Part shown: piece after piece, positions 47,294-60,505 of the stretch
How the letters are laid out: the number at the start of each line of letters is the position of its first letter
How positions within the stretch are numbered: position 1 is the first letter of the stretch
From: Aegilops tauschii subsp. strangulata
Lineage: Eukaryota; Streptophyta; Magnoliopsida; Poales; Poaceae
Assembly (NCBI RefSeq): GCF_002575655.3
Contig: NC_053039.3
Location: 377,247,633-377,311,632 of the forward strand
Direction of reading: 5' to 3'
Length of the DNA: 64,000 nt
Notes under the pieces: generated by a model
The model's database searches: none
Told to the model about the DNA's origin: nothing
Seen by the model: the letters and a program-made list of their open reading frames with translations, nothing else
Program-made: the position numbers and the translations under genes

Positions 47294-47415
47294 TTAACAT
47301 TGTAGATCAAGCACCCTGATTAGCTCATCTCGCATCAAATGTGGTAAACCATTATCATCATCTAGCATCATAGCTGGTAGTTCCAACATATATTTTCTAA
47401 TTAACTCTAGCCCAA
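47294..47415 (-). other. Candidate terminal exon remnant, interrupted by the solo LTR
   Basis: The minus-strand frame reads ...IRKYMLELPAMMLDDDNGL then ...RDELIRVLDLQC and stops with TAA at 47294. On the other side of the 4.3-kb solo LTR (51749-51764), the same frame continues back to an acceptor-like TTAGAGTAG|G at 51764/51765. The composition is protein-like and lacks any TE motif I know, but the family is not recognised. Downstream (left), 47198-47293 is AT-rich and could be 3' UTR. A chance ORF is possible. Confidence 0.35.
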
Positions 47416-50400
47416 TGTGACGCCCCAAGACTAAGACCTCCATTATTGTTGTGTTATGTCCATGCTTGCATGCTTGTGATGTTTGTTTTATTTTATTTTG
47501 CATCATGGTCATCATTGTTGTTGCATGTTTGTTGAGTGCCTTGTCATATTTTACTTCTTGCATCATGTTCATCGTTTATTATATTGCCTTATGCCATCAT
47601 TGTTTGTTTTTCCATGCCTATCTCTTGTCATATTGCTTTTGGTCATTCATGTTGTTGCCATGAGCATCATGTGCATTACACTCATCCTTATGTTACATGT
47701 TACTTTCATGTTGTGTGTGCATCAGCCCTTGCTATCCCTCTCTCAAGCCATGCCCATGTATCATCATCTCTCCCTTCTTTCTCCTTTCATGTTTTTGCAA
47801 GTGGCATTTTTCCCCCTCCATTAATGTTCATTTATTTCCTGATGATCATACTCCATGCCTTATACCTCTCTATAAAATTTCATTCATTTTGGAGTTGTTT
47901 TGGTTGGGTTCAAAAATGGCTCAAGTTTGAATTTAATTCAAACTTGAATTATTTTTCTACCTCTAAAAATGCCCAAAGAAATTTATTTAAATTCTGCACA
48001 AATTCTGGACTCCAGGGATATTCTCATATCTCTCTCAACCTTCTTCATTATACTTGTGCTTTTCTGTCCTGTTTTCTGTCTGAAGAAAACAGAAGAAGGA
48101 AAGCAGCAGTAGCAACATTGCAGCCCATCTCCCCAGCCCATCTGCACTCACCTTTCAGCCCAGCCAAGCCCACATGTGCCGACCCTTCTCTGTTCTTTGT
48201 CCTCCTCTGTACGGCAGCTCATCCAGGGGCTCCACGTCGGCACCTCGACCGATTTGACGGTCGGAACAGGAGCCCCTGCTCCTACAAAACCTACCCCGCG
48301 AGCCCCCTGCAGCCCTAGACTTCTCCCTTCCCTCCTCGCGCCGCCAACCCTTTTCCCCTCCCCTTTGTTTCCTCTTCTTCCTCAAGGAACAGAGAAAGAG
48401 AGAGCGCCACTGAGAGCTTTGCCATTGCCTGCGTGGACGGAGGTCACCACGGTCATCTCCGACATGTCCAACTTCTTCCTCGACGTCGACTACTTCCGTT
48501 CAGACGTCTTCCCCACCCTAGGTCGCCTCCACTAAGGCATGTCATCATCTTCTTCCTCTGCTATCTCTTCTTCACGGACAACGCCGGTCTACGTCTCGCT
48601 ACGTCGTCTCCGTTGCTTCCCCGACAACATCTCCGACGCCAATAGCCTCATGGTGACGATCCACACCTCCCCCAACCTCTTTCCCTGTAGTTTTTCTGCC
48701 TCGTAGTCGCCGATCCATTCGCCCCGAGTTCGTCCACCATGGACGATCTTGAGTTCGAGCTTGTGCTCGTGCCCCTGCTCTAGTCGCTGCTCTCACACTC
48801 ACAACACCTGCAGCCCAGCAGTTGTACACCCTCTCCCGAACGCGCACTCTCGCGCTCGATCGCGAGCCCATTGCCCTGCTTCGCCTGGCCGCCGCCATGA
48901 CCAAGGCAATCTTGAGCTCGTCGAGGTCCTCTGCTCGGCCCCTTGCACACCCACACCATCACGTCGTTGCTCTACCACACGCACCCTGGCATGTTTCCGC
49001 ACCCGCGCCCGGTCCTCTGCAATCACAGCAGCGGTTGCTGCTAGCTCCCGTCGCCGGCGAGTCCCCGTGCGCACGCTTCAGTTTTTGGCCCTGGTCGCGA
49101 TGCACGTATGCTTTATTATCTGTCGATCTCCCTTTTTAACACGAATACGTAGCTGGCTCAGTCCAAGGGGTCTGTGGTTCGAACCCCAGGAGCCCCTATT
49201 TTCTGCACTGCTTTCTTTTATTTTGCTCACACACACTCTGCCGCTTCGGGCCAGATCTGCTGCTGGGCTTCCACAGTGCGCAGCATTCGGCCCGCATCCT
49301 TTTTTTTATGTTCACTGCGATTTGTCTAATTCCAAGTGCATGCGTATTTGCAGAAATGCCACTGGTTTTGCATTGTTGATAACTAAAGATCCATGCATTC
49401 AAATGAAACATGTCATATATGCATTTTGTTCATATTTTCATGTTCTTTAACAGTATGCAGCTTTCATCCTTGTTTAAAATGTTTAAAATGTTGTTTGTTT
49501 AAATTTGCTTGATTGCCATGTTAAAATGATTTATTTCATAACTAAATAACCGTAGCTCCAAATTTAATAAACTTTATATGTAAATGGGGTAGAAAAATGC
49601 ATAGATTAACTTGGTGCACTTTATTTTCCTGTTTAACAACAATAAAATATGGTTTTAGGCAGAACAGTACCAATTCCAAAATATGGACATGAGGATTCTC
49701 CGGAATTGTTGTTGATTGTTTCCGGCCTAATTTAAACTTGCCTAAATAGTTAGTTTACTTATGTTTCACCTCTTGCCATGTTTAACAACATTTAATATGT
49801 TGGGCACATAAACGAGAGAGAACTAAATAATTGATGTGGTGTTTCTTCAATATGCAACTCGTGGCATATTGAGCTCCACTGAATTTGTAGTATTGTTTGT
49901 TGCATTTTGCCATGCCATGCTTCATTTAAACCGGACATGCATCATACTTGTTTGTGCATCATGCCATGTGTATGTGGTGGTTGTTTACTATGTTGTTTGT
50001 TTCTTTCCGGGTTGCTTCTCTCGTTAGCTTCGGTTTCGTTTCGGAGTTGTGAGGATTCGTTCGACCACGTCAGTTTGTCTTCTTCATGGACTCATTCTTC
50101 TTCCTTGCGGGATCTCAGGCAAGATGACCATACCCTCGAAATCACTTCTATCTTTGCTTGCTAGTTGTTCGCTCTATTGCTATGTTGCGCTCCCTACCAC
50201 TTGCTATATCATGCCTCCCAAATTGCCATGAAACCACCTCTAACCTTTGTCACCCTTCCTAGCAAACCATTGTTTGGCTATGTTACCACTTTTGTTCAGC
50301 CCCTCTTATAGCGTTGCTAGTTGCAGGTGAAGATAAAGTTTGTTCCATGTTGGGACATGGATATTGTTGGGATATCACAATATCTCTTATTTTAATTAAT

Positions 50401-51743
50401 GCATCTATATACTTGGTAAAGGGTTGAAGGCTCGGCCTTATGCCTGGTGTTTTGTTCCACTCTTGCCGCCCTAGTTTCCGTCATACCGGTGTTATGTTTC
50501 TTGATTTTGCGTTCCTTACGCGGTTGGGTGATTTATGGGACCCCCTTGACAGTTCGCTTTGAATAAAACTCCTCCAGCAAGGCCCAACCTTGGTTTTACC
50601 ATTTGCCTACCTAAGCCTTTTTCCCTTGGGTTCTGCAGACTCAATGGTCATCTTTATTTACCCCCCCCCCCCCGGCCAGTTCTCCTTCGAGTGCTGGTCC
50701 AAACCGAGCGATGTCCGGCGCCCCTGGGCAACCAGGGTCTATGCCAACCCGACGTCTTGCTCATCCGGTGTGCCCTGAGAACGAGATATGTGCCGCTCCT
50801 ATCAGGATTTGTTGGCACATTCGGGTGGCTTTGCTGGTCTTGTTTTACCATTGTCGAAATGTCTTGTAAACCAGGATTCCGAGACTGATCGCGTCCTCCC
50901 GGGAGAAGGAACATCCTTCGTTGACCGTGAGAGCTTATAATGGGCTAAGTTGGGACACCCCTGCAGGGTATAAACTTTCGACAGCCGTGCCCGCGGTTAT
51001 GTGGCAGATGGGAATTTGTTAATGTCCGGTTGTAGAGAACTTGACACTCGACTTAATTAAAATGCATCAACCGTGTGTGTAACCGTGATGGTCTCTTTTC
51101 GGCGGAGTCCGGGAAGTGAACACGGCTTTTGGGTTTATGTTTGACGTAAGTAGGAGTTTAGGATCACTTCTTGATCATTACTAGTTGACGACCATTCCGT
51201 TTCTCCTCTTCTCGCTCTCATTTGCGTATGTTAGCCACCATATATGCTTAGTGCTCGCTGTAGCTCCACCTCATTACCCCATCCTTTCCTATAAGCTTAA
51301 ATAGTCTTGATCTCGCGGGTGTGAGATTGCTGAGTCCTCGTGACTCACAGATAGTTCCATACAGTTGCAGGTGCCGATGATACCAGTGCAGGCGATGCTA
51401 CCGAGCTCAAGTGGGAGTTCGACGAGGACCGTGGTTGTTACTATGTTTCATTTCCTGTTGATCAGTAGTGGAGCCCAGTTGGGACGATCGGGGATCTGGC
51501 ATTTGGGGTTGTCTTCTTTTCTTTTTGGTTCCGTAGTCGGACCTATGTGTGTACTCTGATTGATGTATGAATTTATTTATGTATTGTGTGAAGTGGCGAT
51601 TCTAAGCCAACTCTTTATCCCATTCTTGTTCATTACATGGGATTGTGTGAAGATGACCCTTCTTGCGACAAAACCACAATGCGGTTATGCCTCTAAGTCG
51701 TGCCTCGACACGTGGGAGATATAGCCGCATCATGGGCGTTACA
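47416..51743 (+). mobile_element. Solo LTR, Tekay type (4,328 bp)
   Basis: It begins TGTGACGCCCCAAGAC and ends GGGCGTTACA, flanked by CCCAA at 47411-47415 and 51744-51748. No internal domain, PBS or second LTR is present. The ends and the text near the 3' end (GTGCCTCGACACGTGGGAG) are like long Tekay-clade LTRs. Inside are a C/T-rich leader (48120-48420), a run of 13 C at 50661-50673 and no coding sequence; the 260-codon frame at 47536 is hydrophobic noise. It probably arose by LTR-LTR recombination that removed the interior. Confidence 0.85.
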
Positions 51744-51764
51744 CCCAACCAACGTGAGAATATC

Positions 51765-52254
51765 CTACTCTAACTAACCAGTATCAGAATATCATCCAAA
51801 CCAACATTGTAACTTCTCAATGATGGAAATAGAAGAGAAACATGGACCAATGCAAGCATGAAGAAACTGAACTACATAATAAAGACCTCCAAGTCAGTAC
51901 TTTTACTGTACTTTACTCCAAATTAGCAACAATGGGTGAGTAGAAAAGTAAAAGGGGCAACAATAATAACTCAAAAATTAGTTCCTTATAGCACCTATAA
52001 AGAGATGGCCGGAAATCTTAGAGGTTGTCACAATGAAAGATATTAAATAAAAATAAAGCTTCCGACTGCTACATTAGTATATAATTACAGTGGCCAATTG
52101 TTCATCAGTAGATTATGTGGAATATATACCTCAATTTTCTTAATCTCCATCTCAGTCTATTCTCACCTCATGGTTCCTTCACGCTAGTATCTTCACCTCT
52201 TCACGCTTGTTTTGAACTCATGAACCAAAAAAATTGACCACATACAGAGTGGTA
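51765..52254. other. Low-copy AT-rich stretch
   Basis: No ORF, LTR or repeat of the neighbouring families is visible. It lies between the two candidate minus-strand exons and would be intron if they belong together. Confidence 0.4.
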
Positions 52255-52380
52255 TACCTGATAGATTGCACATCGACACCACAGCAGTCGTCCACCTTGC
52301 TGACGCCACTGACCTGGCCAGGAGGTTTATCCTGCTCGGCTCGCGCCAACCTGACCAAGTTGAATGTCGGCAGTAACATA
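52255..52380 (-). other. Candidate exon remnant
   Basis: The minus strand from ATG (52378-52380) is open as MLLPTFNLVRLARAEQDKPP..., ...KVDDCCGVDVQSI, ending at CTATCAG|GTATACC, a plausible donor. Without splicing the frame would stop at 52216. It is GC-richer than its surroundings. The family is not recognised, and it is too short for a confident call. Confidence 0.3.
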
Positions 52381-52506
52381 ATGGCTCATAAATCAAAGCA
52401 AATGGATGAAGAATCAAGAAAAAACTCAGAAATCATAGAAGCTATCAACAAGAGAACAAAAAGTTGCAGAACTTGATACATTCTAATACATGATCAATCT
52501 CCATTA

Positions 52507-52886
52507 GGGCATCCACAATGTAGCCTTTTGCTGCCTCTAAGGCTGACTCTAAGCCATTAGAGGCTGATGCTATACACTACACATCGGAGCCTCTTAACCA
52601 AAATGGCTAGCGACACCTCTTAGCTAAGAGTCTGCCTCCAAGCTTTCTCTTAGAGTAAAATATTTTCCTTGTCCTACTTGTCACCCTGCGATGTACAGGG
52701 GGATTGGAGCATGTGCGTCCATCCAACGAGGGTAGCTGATGAAAAGTAAATTATTTTATGTTCTGGTGGGGCACAAGCTAAGAGGTTGTACCAGACTATA
52801 CATTGTGGAATTTTGCACTTAGCTTAGAGGCAAGCACGTGGGACCCATGTTAGAGGCAGTGTTGCCTCTACACAGTGTGGATGCCC
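52507..52886. mobile_element. PIF/Harbinger (Tourist-like) MITE, 380 bp
   Basis: Terminal inverted repeats GGGCATCCACAATGTA and, at the other end, GGGCATCCACACTGTG (reverse complement) match at 14 of 16 positions. TTA flanks both ends (52504-52506 and 52887-52889), the 3-bp target duplication of this superfamily. There is no coding capacity. Internal GCCTCTAA/TTAGAGGC motifs recur in both orientations. Confidence 0.9.
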
Positions 52887-52889
52887 TTA

Positions 52890-53249
52890 CTGAATGAAAC
52901 ACATATGCCCCATGGTGATGGAAAATCTGAAGTGACATGGCCTTCCAACATGGTTTTCGCTAGCCTAGATTGCTATACCAATCTACATATGGTAATACAG
53001 AGAAACCGGATCGAGAATTATGTTTTTTTAATAATAGGTTAATCTATTCTTATCCTCTTATTTAGTAAAATAATTGCTAACCAATCAAACATCGGTCTAA
53101 AGAACCAAAAGTAATTAATAACTATCCAAACTATTTAATTAATAAGACCTTCCCACCATCCAACCAGGCATTTGGTAGAAGAACCTCACTGCAGTGAAAG
53201 CACACAAAAAATTTCACACAAGAAAACCCTAGAAGGTTCATCATGAAGT
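52890..53249. other. AT-rich stretch between MITE and LINE
   Basis: No feature recognised. The LINE 5' end lies somewhere between here and 53387. Confidence 0.4.
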
Positions 53250-53387
53250 GTTGTCCGGGCAGAGTCTTCTCCTATTCCAATGTAAACCATACCTGCTTGC
53301 AAGGGGCAGGATGCAGTGCCATGAGGACACTGGGCTCTGCCTCAGGATAACATGCAGTTAGATTAGGAGTTACACGATGGTGAATTT

Positions 53388-54856
53388 ATGGCACATCATG
53401 ATATTGTGGAAGCACTTGATGAGAATGCACAACAAGTTGTTGAAAATTTGCAACTAGGAGAAAACAATAGCAATATTACTGCTTCTTCAGAACCTCCACT
53501 CCAGTGTGCAGACATTGCTGCTTCGGCTAATGGGCCTCTGGGGCCTCTGCAAGGGATCCCTGATTTAAATCGTCTAGTTGGGCCTCATGGGGAGGAGCCC
53601 CATCTTGCCCACCCAGACCCTCTAAACGGGTCTGGTGCACCAATAAATGTGGGCTGGGAGGATATGCATCTCACTGCTGTGCTTCATAGCACAGATGTGG
53701 CAACTGATATCAGTGATTCTGATCATATGTTTCTGGAAGCATCAGCAGTATTTGTGGGCCAGAGAACTTCTGCTGCTTTCCACTGAATTTGGAGAAGTTT
53801 CAAGACATCTCTATACCTGAAATGAGTGACACAGCAATTAACTGCCAGTCTGCAAAACAGAACCCAACACTGCAAGACAAGCCAAGTTGTGGAACTGTGA
53901 CTGAGTATTGCAACATACCTGAACAGAATGTTGAGACAGAACATATGGACTCTGGGATAGGGCTCAGAATTTCTGAATTACAGGAGCACACCACACACTA
54001 TAATGAGCTGCAACAGGATATGACAGATTCCCTTCAGCAGTCTCCTAAACCTATAGAGCAGATGGAAACTGAGATTCAAGGTGAGTGTGCATCTGACACA
54101 ACTGCCCCTCCAGGATTTCCTAATCCAGTTTATCTACCTCGTGGTGAACCTCAATCACTTGCAGACACCAAGGTAGAAGAACTGCTTGGCAGAGAAGGAG
54201 CTCATATATGGAAGAAACATTTTGCTCCTAACATGGATAGCACAAACATCATTCAGGTACCTTCCGAATGGGTTAATTTCTTATCTGTCACATTACTCTC
54301 AGGTGAGAAATTTGATTGGGCCAAGCAGTTCTTGACATCTAAGGTTTGGTAGATTATTACCCAAGGAGCAGATAATGCAGTATCCTTTCCTTTTGTGGTC
54401 CCTGATTCATGTCCTTCACCTGACTCTATTGACACTGCTCTTAACTCTACCCAACAGGACAAGTCAGAAGAGGAAAACACCCCTTCAGATAAGGCACTCA
54501 TACAAGAGGAAACCTCTACTTCATCGACCTCTACTCTGCATCAAAACAGGAAAAGAAAGGAGAAAATGCCACTAGTTGAGACAGAGGTAAGAAGAAGTTG
54601 TAGGCTACAAAAATTCAGTAAAGGATTTAGGAATGCAGTATGTAAAGATAAGAACTGCCTTGCCTGCAATGCTAAACCACCTATTATTCCTCACAAAGTG
54701 GTTAAAAATCTCAATTCTGATTTATGCAAGGTCAACATCCAAGACACTAAAGAGGAGAAGCTGAACAATAGGAACAAGAAGTCCAAAGGTACACAGACTG
54801 CTACCAAGGAGGGGACCCAGGCTGCTACCAAAGAGGGTACCACAGCCACTAACTGA
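53388..54856 (+). pseudogene. LINE ORF1
   Basis: It starts at ATG 53388 (MAHHDIVEALDENAQQVVEN), shifts frame near 53786, and continues with Gln/Glu-rich text, APPGFPNPVYLPRG and EWVNFLSVTLLSGEKFDW to TAG 54350-54352. The same frame then carries on with a basic tail, RKRKEKMPLVETEVRRSCRL and KDKNCLACNAKPPI, to TGA 54854-54856. Proteins with this C-terminal Cys/Lys-rich pattern recur in grass LINE ORF1s (recalled, not searched). When intact, ORF1 products bind LINE RNA. Confidence 0.75.
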
Positions 54857-55058
54857 CTAGGCTGCAGTCAGTGCATCAACTGCAACTTTCAGTTAGCTTT
54901 ACCTTGTTTTCTTTTGGGTCTGTAATAAATCAGATTCTGCCTCGGGATGGGCATTATAAACTGTATGGCATGTATGACTGCCTGTAATTCTGGGAGGAAT
55001 AGAAATGACCAGGGGTGGGACATTTTGCAAGTGATCTACATAATTTATCTTTTGGATT

Positions 55059-58000
55059 ATGGCTAGAGCATGGAATGTTCTGAACTGGAATGTGAGGGGA
55101 TTGAATGATCCTAAGAAATGGACTGCTATTGCTAATAAAATTGAAGCATCTGCCTACTCTATCATATGCTTACAGGAAACTAAACGTGAGAACATTGACA
55201 GCCTATATCTCAGAAACTTTTGTCCTAGGAGGCTTTCCAAATTTGCCTATTTTCCATCTTCTGGGGCCTCAGGGGGCTTGTTAATTGCTTGGTCAGAACA
55301 CCTTTTCCAGGGTCACCTTTTCCATGAGAATGACTTCTCTATCACTATTCATTTCACATCCACTCACACAGGGAAATCTTGGTACCTGACCAATGTCTAT
55401 GGTCCATGTCAACCTGATATCACACTAGAATTCATTAATTGGTTCCATAATTTTCAAATGGTTGATAATGCAAACTGAATGATTCTCGGAGACTTTAACT
55501 ATGTGAGATATCCTCATAATAGAAGTAGAGAAGGAGGATGCATTAATGATATGTTCTTGTTTAATGAGGCCATCAATCATCAAGCACTCATTGAGATCCC
55601 ACTGAGAGGGAAGAATTTCACTTGGAGCAATATGCAGGATGCTCCACTGTTGGAAAAACTAGATTGGTGTTTTGCATCCGAATCTTGGGCTCTCTCATAG
55701 CATAGTACATCTGCTACTCCACTCGCCAAAACTACCTCTGACCATGTACCCATTAACATTAAAATTGGTACTTCTATCCCGAGAGCAAAGATTTTCAGAT
55801 CTGAAAATTACTGGATGGAACACAGACAATTTAAAGAGGTGGTCAAATCTATTTGGGAACAGGATCTTGATGAGACTGACAGTGCTAAGATCGTTGCAAC
55901 TAAATTCAAGAGATTAAGAAAGGGACTTAAGATTTCGGCCAGAACACTCTCTGATCTGAAAAAGATTATCATAGATTCTAATTACCTGGTTTTATTCTAT
56001 GATACCATAGAGGAATTCAGACCCCTTTCTATTGCAGAACACAATGGCAGAAAAGTCCTCAAGCATCATTTGTCTCAGATCTTGAATAACCAAAGAATTT
56101 ACTAGAAGCAAAGAGCCACCATTAGGAAAATCTAAGTAGGGGAGGCCAACACTAAATTCTTCCAAGCTAGAGCCACTATCAAACACAGGAACAACCAGAT
56201 TGCAATGTTGAAAGATGAAATGGGACAGGAACACACTGATCACCAGACAAAAGGTGCTATCCTACATAGAGCATTTAAAGAGAGGCTGGGCACTAGTTCT
56301 AACAATCAGAACCCTCTACTTTTACATACCTTGATGCAGTCTCATGAAGATCTCTCTGAACTGGAGATACCTTTCTCAAAGGAGGAAATTGACAAAGTTG
56401 TTAAACACATGCCTGCATGGATTTAATGCAGCTTTTTTGAAAAGGTGTTGGGACATTATAGCACCAGATTTCTACAATCTGATTGAGGATTTCCACAAAG
56501 GCTCTATAAATCTGCAATGTACAAATTACTCCTTTATCACTCTGATCCCTAAGACTGATGCAGCTGCCACTCCTGGGGAATTCAGGCCAATTTCTTTGCT
56601 TAACTGCACCCTGAAAATTATTACTAAGCTGTTGGCCAATAGACTCCAAAAAGTGACACTCAAGCTGCTTCATAAGAACCAATATGGCTTCCTCAGCAAT
56701 AGATGCATTCAGGACTGCCTGGCTTGGTCATACGAATACATCCAACAATGCAAGATGTCTAAGAAAGAAACTATTTTGCTCAAACTGGATTTTGAAAAGG
56801 CATTTGATATGTTAAACCACAAGGCTTTAATGGCAATCCTCAGAGCAAGAGGCTTTGGAGATAGATGGCTGCACTGGATCAACTTGATATATAGCACTGG
56901 TTTCTCATCTGTTCTTCTCAATGGAGTGCCAGGAAAGCAGTTTTTATGCAAGAAAGGTGTCAGGCAAGGAGACCCACTCTCACCTCTGATCTTTGTCCTG
57001 GCAGCAGATCTTCTACAGTCCATGATGAATGAAGCTATGAGAAATTCTATGGTCTCATCACCATTGATACATCACTCATGCCCAGATTTCCCAATAATTC
57101 AATATGCAGATGATACAGTCTTGGTCACTCAAGCTGATGCCAGTCAACTCAACCATATCAAAAACCTGCTGCTGCATTTTCAAGCATACACTGGACTAAA
57201 AGTAAACTACAACAAATCCACTATGATTCCAATCAACACCCCTGAACAGAAGATGCAGGAACTGTCCACCATTTTTGGCTGTAAGATTGGCTCTTTTCCA
57301 CACACTTATTTGGGATTACCACTTAGCTTAAGCAAGCCCAGGATTGAATACTTCATGCCATAAATCCAAAGAATTGCAAACAGGCTTGAGGGCTGCTCTA
57401 CTCTGCTCTCCACTGCTGATAAATTGACTCTAATCAAATCTGTTTTCACTAGTATGCCCAAATTTGTCATGAGCACCTTAGCCCTGCCTACCACTGTGAT
57501 TCAACAGATTAATACCTACCTTAAGAACTGTTTTTGGAAAAAAATTGGTACTCGGGATTCTGGGACTGCACTCATTGCATGGGATAAGATTAGTACACCC
57601 AAAAAACAGGGAGGATTAGGAGTATTGAATCTTGAAATGCACAACAAGGCCTTGCTCATGAAATTTCTGTTCAAATTCCTCAACAAGTTTGACCTCCCAT
57701 GGGTCAACATGATTTGGGAGACACATTATGCACATTCCCTTCCTGTCACTAGGATGGTGGGCTCATTTTGGTGGAAAGCTATACTCAGACTGTTGCCTAT
57801 TTTCAAGCAATGGGCCATATGCCAAGCTGGCTCTGGGAACACCATACTCTTTTGATCAGATGGATGGTGGAACCAAGGATTATGCTATCCATTTCCGGAA
57901 TTATACTCTTTTGCCATCAATAAAGAAATCACATTGAGCCAGGTCATAACCACTCCAGATGCAAGCAACTTATTCCACATACCTCTCTCCATACAAGCCC

Positions 58001-58569
58001 ACCGACAATTTCTAACTCTGCAATAGCATCTCCAACAAAGAACCACAATTGAGGCACCAGACTGCTGGAAGTTAGCAGGGAGAAGCACAGCCTACTCATC
58101 CATGAAGATGTATAGACACATCATGGACAAAGAAAAAGCTCACAGCATCTTCATTTCCCTCTGGTCAACAGCATGCAGACTCAGACATAAGATTTTCTTC
58201 TGGCTCCTACTGCACGACAGGAATAACACTAGGAATATGCTCCAACGACGAACAATGCAACTCCCAAGTTTTGAATGTGCTCTCTGTGAAGACCACACAG
58301 ATGAAACCTCAGATCATCTCTTCTGGAACTATACCTTCACACTTTCCTGCTGGGACTGCATCATTCCAAACAGACAGAGAGGAATTTCAAGTTATGATGA
58401 AATTCTACTTGCCATGTCCCAGCTTCCTCACGTGATTGCCTTAGAAATTATTGTTATGGGATGGTGGGCTACTTGGAGCGTCAGAAATGACAAAATCTTC
58501 AGGTGGCAGCCACCAGTATTGATAACTAGAAATTCTACTTGCAAGAGGGACTTTGGGCATGTCAGCTGA
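55059..58569 (+). pseudogene. LINE ORF2: endonuclease, reverse transcriptase, zf-RVT
   Basis: It starts at ATG 55059. The apurinic-type endonuclease shows LNWNVRGLNDPKKW, CLQETKR and ILGDFNYVR, with TGA at 55476-55478 where a Trp codon is expected. Frames change between 55700 and 56344. RT motifs follow: [19 protein letters not shown] (near 56540-56600), [10 protein letters not shown] (near 56780), [13 protein letters not shown] (near 56958) and QYADDTVLV (near 57100). After TAA 57361-57363 the same frame continues, with TGA 57853-57855 and TAG near 58024, to the zf-RVT module KIFFWLLLHDRNNTRNML...CALC (58180-58300). When intact the protein nicks target DNA and primes reverse transcription on it. 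Confidence 0.92.
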
Positions 58570-58722
58570 GAGCCAAGCCAGGAAAGGCAAACAAGATTCG
58601 GTCATGGGTTGAATTAAACTTGTAATCTTATATGATGCTTGTTCCTAGAGCTGGTATTGGCTAAGGGCCTGCACTGATTACTTTCTGTATCTGTACATAA
58701 TTTATTATTAATGAAAAATACC

Positions 58723-59119
58723 TTAGAACAATTGTTCTACATCACAGGGTCAAAAAAATGGATGCAAGACATGTCCTCTCATCCCAATACATTGTAATTC
58801 CTTCAGGTTACTTCATGATCCATATATAATCTAATCATAATAAGTCTATTAACTCAGCTTCTGGAGTATCATATAATGAGGCAAACGGGCTACCTCACCG
58901 CAGACCGGATAGAGGAATTAAACATGGTTGGTGCACATGTTCAATTAAATAGGATTCCTAATCTTACTCCATTACAGTTAGATATTAAACATCTTTGATA
59001 TTGAACCAGAGAAATAAATAAAGATATCTCTATATGGCCATTTGGAATAACGATGTGCATGAGTGTGCTAGATACTAATAGTTGATCAGTTGCAAATAGA
59101 AGTAATTGTACATTGGTTG
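58723..59119. other. AT-rich stretch after the LINE
   Basis: Nothing recognised. No ORF, no repeats shared with the rest of the window. Confidence 0.4.
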
Positions 59120-59444
59120 TTAAAGAATCTAGTCAAGGTGCACCTTCTCGGGCGTCTCGAGCTACCGGCTGCTCGTGGACGGGGACGGGTAGGATGGGAA
59201 TAATGTTGTGTTCTGTAAAAAAGAACAAGTAGCGATGCTAGTGGAGGCGGGGAAATGGGGCAGCGCGATTGACGCATTCCGGATGATGCAGTGCATTGGG
59301 TGGCCGCCTACGCGAGGATGCTGCAGCCTGCGGTCACGGAGCTGGGGAACCGCATCGCCGCCGATGGAGGGGTGGGCCCTGCAGGCACTCAGAGCCGGGC
59401 TTGATGACACACAACCTGCTCTTCCCGGGTTCCTCGCCGGTGTA
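59120..59444 (+). other. GC-rich coding-like patch
   Basis: GC content rises sharply between AT-rich flanks. One plus-strand frame, bounded upstream by a stop at 59269, reads DDAVHWVAAYARMLQPAVTE and LGNRIAADGGVGPAG (about 59284-59400). It looks like part of a real protein but is not recognised. It ends where the Athila-like LTR was inserted. Possibly a captured or decayed gene fragment. Confidence 0.3.
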
Positions 59445-60467
59445 TGATGGCAGCTGGAAATACGTCGGTATTTCCCCAAAGAGGGAGGGATGATGTAGCA
59501 CAGCGACGATAGAGTATTTCCCTCAGTTATGAAAACAAGGTATCGAACCAGTAGGAGAACCAAGCAACACAACGTAAACAGCACCTGCACACAAATAACA
59601 ACACCTCGCAACCCGACATGTTAAAGGGGTTGTCAATCCCTCTCGGGTAACGGCGCCAGAAATTGGCAAGTTGACGGGAGAAAGTTGTAATAGATTGATA
59701 GATCGAACGCCAAATAAAATAAATAAAGATAAAATGCAGCAAGGTACTTTTGTATTTTTAGTTTAATAGATCTGAATAAAAATGCAAAGGAAAAATAAAT
59801 CGCAAGGAAAATATATGAGAAGAAAGACCCGGGGGCCGTAGGTTTCACTAGTGGCTTCTCTCGAGAAAAATAGCAAACGGTGGGCAAACAAATTACTGTT
59901 GGGCAATTGATAGAACATTAAATACTCATGATGATATCCAGGCAATGATCATTACATAGGCATCACTTCCAAGATTAGTAGACCGACTCCTGTCTGCGTC
60001 TACTACTATTACACCACACATCGACCGCTATCCAGCATGCATCTAGTGTATTAAGTTCATGGAAAAACGGAGTAATGCAATAAGAACGATGACATGATGT
60101 AGACAAGATCCGTTTATCTATATGGCGGTAGATATAGATCCCATCTTTTTATCCTTAGTACCAACGATACATACGTGTCGGTTCCCCTTCTGTCACTGGG
60201 ATCGAGCACCGTAAGATCGAACCCACTACCGGGCACCTCTTCCCATTGCAAGATAAATAGATCAAGTTGGCCAAACAAAACCCAAATATCGGAGAAGAAA
60301 TACGAGGCTATAAGAGATCATGCATATAAGAGATCAAAGAAACTCAAATAACTTCATGGATATAAAAAGATATGACTGATCATAAACTCAAAGTTCATCA
60401 GATCCCAACAAACACACCGCAAAAGAGTTACATCATATGGAACTCCAAGAGACCTTTGTATTGATAA

Positions 60468-60505
<38 letters not shown>

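Larger units (their letters stand above)
53250..58722 (+). mobile_element. L1-type LINE (degenerate)
   Basis: A non-LTR retrotransposon with ORF1 (53388-54856) and ORF2 (55059-58569) in the same order, followed by a short 3' region with TTATTATTAATGAAAAA (about 58704-58720) in place of a long poly(A). Both ORFs contain stops and frameshifts. Target duplications could not be found, and the 5' boundary is approximate. Confidence 0.85.

Noticed and set aside
47536..48318. 260-codon plus-strand ORF in the solo LTR
   Set aside because: Cys/His/Ile/Leu-rich low-complexity translation of T-rich LTR leader DNA, with no domain order and inside a clearly bounded LTR.
49150..49198. Possible tRNA or SINE: GTGGTTCGAACCCC resembles a pol III B box
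   Set aside because: No proper T-stem, D-arm or acceptor pairing could be built, and no A box at the right distance. Isolated match in an LTR.
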